Shown: one piece after another, positions 60,611-64,000 of the stretch
Position numbering within the stretch: position 1 is the first letter of the stretch
Layout: every line of letters begins with the position of its first letter
Notes under the pieces: model-generated
The model's input: the letters and a program-made list of their open reading frames with translations, nothing else
Databases searched by the model: none
What the model was told of the DNA's origin: nothing
From: Litorivita sp050633545
GTDB taxonomy: Bacteria > Pseudomonadota > Alphaproteobacteria > Rhodobacterales > Rhodobacteraceae
DNA length: 64,000 bases
Direction: 5' to 3'
NCBI GenBank assembly: GCA_050633545.1
Contig: JBOEGS010000004.1
Coordinates: forward strand, 372,001 to 436,000
Translations under genes and position numbers: made by a program

Positions 60611-61078
60611 TCAATTTGTCTTTCGGTCGCTGCGAAAAGGCAAGGGCGCGATCTCTATCCCCTCGTCGATCAACTTTTTTGCCTCGCTCAGAGAGGATTC
60701 GCCGTAGATCGGGCGCTCTGGGGCGGTGCCGTTCTGGATAGCGCGGGCCTCTTTGGCGAAATCCTCGCCGACATAATCGGAATTGGCTTCGATATGGGCG
60801 CGCAGAGCTTTGACCGCTTGTTCCGCCGCACTGGTGGGGGCGGAGAGGGGGCGCTCTTGAGAGGGCGGCGTAGGAAGATCATCCGCCTCGGCCGCTGTGG
60901 CACCTTCGCTGCGCGCCGTGCGAACACGCGGGGCCATTACGGCTTTTTCCACCTTCGTGCTGCCGCAAATAGCGCAAGTAACCATTTGCGACGCCAGCAA
61001 TTTATCGAAGGCGGTTGCCGATTGAAACCAGCTGTCAAAACGGTGATCTGCAGCGCATTTGAGATCAAAACGTATCAT
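60611..61078 (-). CDS. DUF1178-family protein
   Basis: 155 aa. Two CxxC-like cysteines near the N-terminus (KCAADHRFDSWF and CAICGSTKVEKAVMAP) form the family zinc-ribbon-like region; the C-terminus has EDFAKEARAIQNGTAPERPIYGESSLSEAKKLIDEGIEI, the conserved DUF1178 end. Function unknown. The start at 61078 fits the family (MIRFDLKC). Upstream lies the Nudix gene. Confidence 0.85.
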   Translation of the reverse strand: MIRFDLKCAADHRFDSWFQSATAFDKLLASQMVTCAICGSTKVEKAVMAPRVRTARSEGATAAEADDLPTPPSQERPLSAPTSAAEQAVKALRAHIEANSDYVGEDFAKEARAIQNGTAPERPIYGESSLSEAKKLIDEGIEIAPLPFRSDRKTN

Positions 61079-61183
61079 GGTGTTTGCTCGGTTTTGGCGA
61101 AGGAGAGGGCGCAGATCGGCCTTGATGCGATATAGTCGACCTGAGCGGCGCGTGCAAATCAAGCTTTGGCGCACGCGGGCGCA

Positions 61184-61657
61184 TTAAAGGCGGTCTTTGG
61201 GGCGGAAGCGCGCGATTAATGTCGCCAATTCCGGCTCGCGGACCTTGCGTGCGGCTTTTTTCGGGGTCATCCATTTGCGTTTGCGTTGTCCGGCCTCGGG
61301 GTAATCGAGTGCTTCGGTTTTCACACGCAAAGGATAGACGACGACAATGCATAGGTGCCGTTCGCCGCTGCTCATCAATTTCTCGTATGAATACAAACCG
61401 ATGCTATGATCTGGCCCGCTGCCCTTGATGCCTGCTTCTTCCCATGCTTCACGCGCTGCGGCGCGCGCGGGGGTGCGGTCGTGCATCGGCCATCCTTTGG
61501 GCAAAATCCACCGACCGCTGCCGCGCGAGGTGATCATTAGCACCTGAAGCTTGCCGTCTTTTATACGGTAAGGGAGCGCCGCGAATTGCGTGCGAAATTC
61601 GCTCTTCTTTCCACCTTTGATCGACAGAGGAGGTTGCTTGGTTGTCAGTTGGTGCAT
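61184..61657 (-). CDS. Nudix hydrolase
   Basis: 157 aa with the chosen start. The Nudix box is GWPMHDRTPARAAAREAWEEAGI (G-x5-E-x7-REUxEExGU pattern), preceded by QFAALPYRIKDGKLQVLMITSRGSGRWILPK. Nudix enzymes hydrolyse nucleoside diphosphate derivatives; the substrate is unknown. ATG 61657 is used. An in-frame ATG 132 bases earlier (61789) would give 201 aa, but the extra segment is poorly conserved-looking. No strong ribosome site fits either. Confidence 0.82.
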   Translation of the reverse strand: MHQLTTKQPPLSIKGGKKSEFRTQFAALPYRIKDGKLQVLMITSRGSGRWILPKGWPMHDRTPARAAAREAWEEAGIKGSGPDHSIGLYSYEKLMSSGERHLCIVVVYPLRVKTEALDYPEAGQRKRKWMTPKKAARKVREPELATLIARFRPKDRL

Positions 61658-61789
61658 CGGCCCGACGGGTCCTATCGAAGCGTGTTTGTTAGACCATAGC
61701 CAGCACAATGCGCGGTGGCCAGAGATAGCAGCATTTGCGCCCTGAAGCGGAGTATATCGCGGATCATTGGTCTGCTGCGGGTTGTCCAT

Positions 61790-62131
61790 TCTCAGGCAAA
61801 AACATAATTTTATCCCCAGAAATTTCCAATAAACATTCTTTTTAGATCATTTTTCAGGCGTGCAATGACACGCGCCGATAGGGTTCCATTAGCGCGGGTG
61901 CAAAGAAGTTCGGATGATTTGATGCGCCGATGGGGTGCCGCTTTTACTCGCATTTCCGAATCGAATTTCGTCAGGTGCGATGCTGCGACGCGGCATCCTT
62001 GCGGGTAGCTCCCGATTTCATGTTTTATTTCTTGTGTTTATCGGGTCACTGTAAACGTGTTTGATATTTTTAACCGTTTAGTTCAATGGTGGGTGTGGGC
62101 GCGGCGCCCGTATTCAGCAGGAGGCAAGGCG
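61790..62131. other. AT-rich divergent gap before quiC
   Basis: About 340 bases between the Nudix gene (minus) and quiC (plus), with the AT-rich block AATAAACATTCTTTTTAG near 61838 and a dyad at 62036-62056. It should hold both promoters. No ORF, tRNA or terminator was seen. Confidence 0.5.
62036..62056. promoter_or_regulatory. Dyad GTTTA-N11-TAAAC upstream of quiC
   Basis: Inverted repeat GTTTA-N11-TAAAC about 75 bp before the quiC start. Such spaced palindromes are typical operators for LacI, LysR or GntR-like regulators of catabolic genes; none is in view. Motif-only. Confidence 0.3.
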
Positions 62132-64000
62132 ATGAAAACCTCGATCGCGACGGTATCAATTTCGGGAAATCTGCAAGAAAAGCTGGAGGCGATCAGCGCA
62201 GCAGGCTTCGACGGGATCGAGATTTTTGAGCAGGATTTCATTGCGGACGCCGGAACGCCGCGCGAGATCGGCCAAATGATCCGCGATCACGGGCTGGCGA
62301 TTGACCTGTTCCAACCCTTCCGCGATTTCGAAGGCCTGACCGGCGCCCAGCGTGACAAGGCATTCGATCGCGCCGAGCGAAAATTCGATCTGATGCAAGA
62401 GCTTGGCACCGATCTGATCCTGATTTGCTCTTCGGTTCACAAAGACGCGCGCGGCGGAATTGACCGCGCTGCCGAGGATTTCAACGCCCTTGGCGAACGC
62501 GCGGCGAAACGCGGTCTGCGGGTCGGTTACGAGGCTCTGGCTTGGGGACGCCATGTCAATGACCACCGCGATGCATGGGAAATCGTGCGCCGCGCCGATC
62601 ATGCCAATGTCGGGATCATTCTCGATAGTTTTCATACGCTTGCGCGCAAGATCGACCCTGAAACCATTCGCCGGATTCCGGGCGACAAGATCTTCTTTGT
62701 CCAACTGGCTGATGCGCCCGCGATTGATATGGATCTGCTCTATTGGTCGCGCCATTTTCGCAATATGCCAGGCGAGGGGGATTTAGATATCACGGCCTTC
62801 ATGCAGGCCGTTGCCGCTACGGGCTATGACGGTGTGATCAGCCTTGAAATCTTCAATGACCAGTTTCGCGGCGGCAATCCCAAAACGGTTTCGCGCGATG
62901 GCCATCGCAGCTTGATCAATCTGATGTCGGATGTGGTCGCGCGCGAGCCGGATGTGATGCAGGCCTATCCCGTATTGCCGCCGCGCGCCGATGTTTTGGG
63001 CGTTGAGTTTGTCGAATTCGCCAGCAAGGGCGTAGAGGCAGAGCGGCTTGAGAACGCATTGAAAACGATGGGATTTTCCAAGGCGGCGCATCATAAATCG
63101 AAACGGGTGAATGTCTGGCGCCAAGGCGATATTCGCATCGTGGTCAACACCGAAGAGACCGGCTTTGCCCATTCCGCCTTTGTCGCGCATGGCACCGGCG
63201 TGACGGATATCGGCCTCAAGGTGTCGGATGCGGTCGCCACGATCGAGCGGGCGCGCAAGCTGGGCGCAGAGCCTTTTTCGCAGCCCGTTGGCCCAGCTGA
63301 AATGGATATTCCGGCCATTCGCGGCGTGGGCGGCTCGCTCATGCGGTTCGTCGACGATGTCAGTGGATTGTCGCAGGTTTGGGACGTCGAGTTTGATGCG
63401 ACCCCCGATGCGGGAACCCCTGCTGGGCTGACGCGTGTCGATCACGTGGCCGAAACGATGAACTATGACGAAATGCTCAGCTGGTCTTTGTTCTATACGG
63501 CGATTTTCAACATGCAGCGCGCGCCGATGGTCGATGTCGTCGATCCCGACGGGTTGGTGCGCTCGCAAGCGTTGCAGGCCCCGCGCGGCGGGGATACGCG
63601 CGCCTTGCGGATCACGCTCAACGGGGCGGAGAGCCACCGGACGCTGGCGGGGCATTTTCTGGCCGATAGTTTTGGCTCGGCGGTGCAACATGTTGCCTTT
63701 GCCTGCGACGATATTTTTGCCACGGCCGATGCCTTTGAGGCGCGCGGGTTCAAGGCGCTGCCGATGACCGAGAATTACTATGCCGATCTGGCCGCGCGCT
63801 TCACGCTTGGCGAGGCGGAGCTGGCAGCGATGAAGCGCCACAATATCCTCTATGATGAGGATGAAAACGGCCGCTTCTATCAGCTCTACAGCCAGCCGCT
63901 TGGTGACGGATTGTTCTTTGAAATCATTCAGCGGTCGGACGGATACGATGGTTATGGCGCGCCCAATGCTCCGTTCCGCACAGCGGCGCAAAAACGGCTG
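62132..64000 (+). CDS. quiC: QuiC-type 3-dehydroshikimate dehydratase with C-terminal VOC/HPPD-like domain (3' end missing)
   Basis: 623 visible codons; the stop lies beyond the window, and the family is around 630 aa. The N-terminal half (about 1-275) is an AP-endonuclease-2/xylose-isomerase-type TIM barrel (AAGFDGIEIFEQDFIAD, LFQPFRDFEGLTG, ICSSVHKDARGG, IILDSFHTLARKID, IFFVQLADAP, GVISLEIFNDQFRGG). The C-terminal half resembles 4-hydroxyphenylpyruvate-dioxygenase VOC modules (RVDHVAETM, VQHVAFACDDIFATADAFEARGFKALP, FFEIIQRSDGY). It turns 3-dehydroshikimate into protocatechuate in quinate/shikimate catabolism. The ATG at 62132 follows an excellent AGGAGG. Not co-directional with any neighbour in view. 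Confidence 0.9.
   Translation, partial: MKTSIATVSISGNLQEKLEAISAAGFDGIEIFEQDFIADAGTPREIGQMIRDHGLAIDLFQPFRDFEGLTGAQRDKAFDRAERKFDLMQELGTDLILICSSVHKDARGGIDRAAEDFNALGERAAKRGLRVGYEALAWGRHVNDHRDAWEIVRRADHANVGIILDSFHTLARKIDPETIRRIPGDKIFFVQLADAPAIDMDLLYWSRHFRNMPGEGDLDITAFMQAVAATGYDGVISLEIFNDQFRGGNPKTVSRDGHRSLINLMSDVVAREPDVMQAYPVLPPRADVLGVEFVEFASKGVEAERLENALKTMGFSKAAHHKSKRVNVWRQGDIRIVVNTEETGFAHSAFVAHGTGVTDIGLKVSDAVATIERARKLGAEPFSQPVGPAEMDIPAIRGVGGSLMRFVDDVSGLSQVWDVEFDATPDAGTPAGLTRVDHVAETMNYDEMLSWSLFYTAIFNMQRAPMVDVVDPDGLVRSQALQAPRGGDTRALRITLNGAESHRTLAGHFLADSFGSAVQHVAFACDDIFATADAFEARGFKALPMTENYYADLAARFTLGEAELAAMKRHNILYDEDENGRFYQLYSQPLGDGLFFEIIQRSDGYDGYGAPNAPFRTAAQKRL

Noticed and set aside
1..64000. CRISPR array, insertion sequence, prophage, integrase, rRNA or tRNA genes
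   Set aside because: No regularly spaced repeats, transposase or integrase motifs, or tRNA T-loop signature were seen in any gap. A tRNA scan would confirm.

Overview
This is a GC-rich chromosomal window from an alphaproteobacterium, most likely family Rhodobacteraceae (Rhodobacter/Roseobacter group). The evidence is the gene order tolB-pal-cpoB-tilS-ftsH, the aa3 oxidase run coxB-ctaB-orf-ctaG-coxC-surf1-thrC-M16 peptidase, the tad pilus locus with GAVTVDW-type Flp pilins, two VPLPA-CTERM proteins, and a PTS-Ntr enzyme I gene next to aspartate kinase. No insertion sequence, prophage, CRISPR array, rRNA or tRNA was recognised. Almost all DNA is single-copy chromosomal core, with several short regulatory intergenic regions.

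Layout: 1-9305 is envelope and housekeeping: TolB (5' end missing), Pal, CpoB, TilS, FtsH, a Tam-like methyltransferase, a MOSC protein and FolD. A 25-codon ORF with its own ribosome site and terminator sits on the minus strand at 7985-8062. 9431-11684 holds two paralogous membrane-anchored LytTR regulators flanking a PaaI-type thioesterase; the divergent promoter region carries two LytTR-type boxes. 11694-14638 (minus) has a beta-hydroxyacid dehydrogenase-type reductase, a VPLPA-CTERM protein and an AAA ATPase. 14834-26035 (minus) is a tad/cpa pilus locus transcribed flp1-flp2-cpaB-cpaC-ompA-like-cpaE-cpaF-tadB-tadC-TPR-TPR-cpaA. 26409-35839 has a lytic transglycosylase, the two subunits of a 3-oxoacid CoA-transferase, a second VPLPA-CTERM protein, topA, dprA, rluE and a PAS histidine kinase.

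35889-46744 has tldD divergent from the cytochrome oxidase/assembly cluster, with a perfect FNR-type box between them, followed by thrC, an M16 protease, a RimJ-like acetyltransferase and a D-2-hydroxyglutarate-dehydrogenase-like flavoprotein. 46920-52528 has purine salvage (apt, mtnP), a SulP transporter, a flavin-reductase-like protein, a GNAT and an EcsC protein. 52749-61657 has a DegP protease, a peptidoglycan-binding lipoprotein, a 2Fe-2S ferredoxin, a VCBS-repeat protein, ptsP, lysC, an SDR, a DUF1178 protein and a Nudix hydrolase. 62132 to the right edge is a 3-dehydroshikimate-dehydratase-type (QuiC) gene whose stop lies beyond the window.

How the genes work together: the Tol-Pal genes serve outer-membrane constriction. 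The tad locus encodes a complete motor (CpaF, TadB, TadC, CpaE), secretin and peptidase for Flp pili, but no TadE/F/G minor pilins are in view. The cox cluster supplies subunits II and III plus heme and copper insertion factors; subunit I is elsewhere. The least explained parts are the LytTR pair with its boxes, the 25-aa membrane peptide, the hairpin-rich coxB-ctaB gap and the CtrA-like sites. All functional calls rest on reading motifs; no database search was run.
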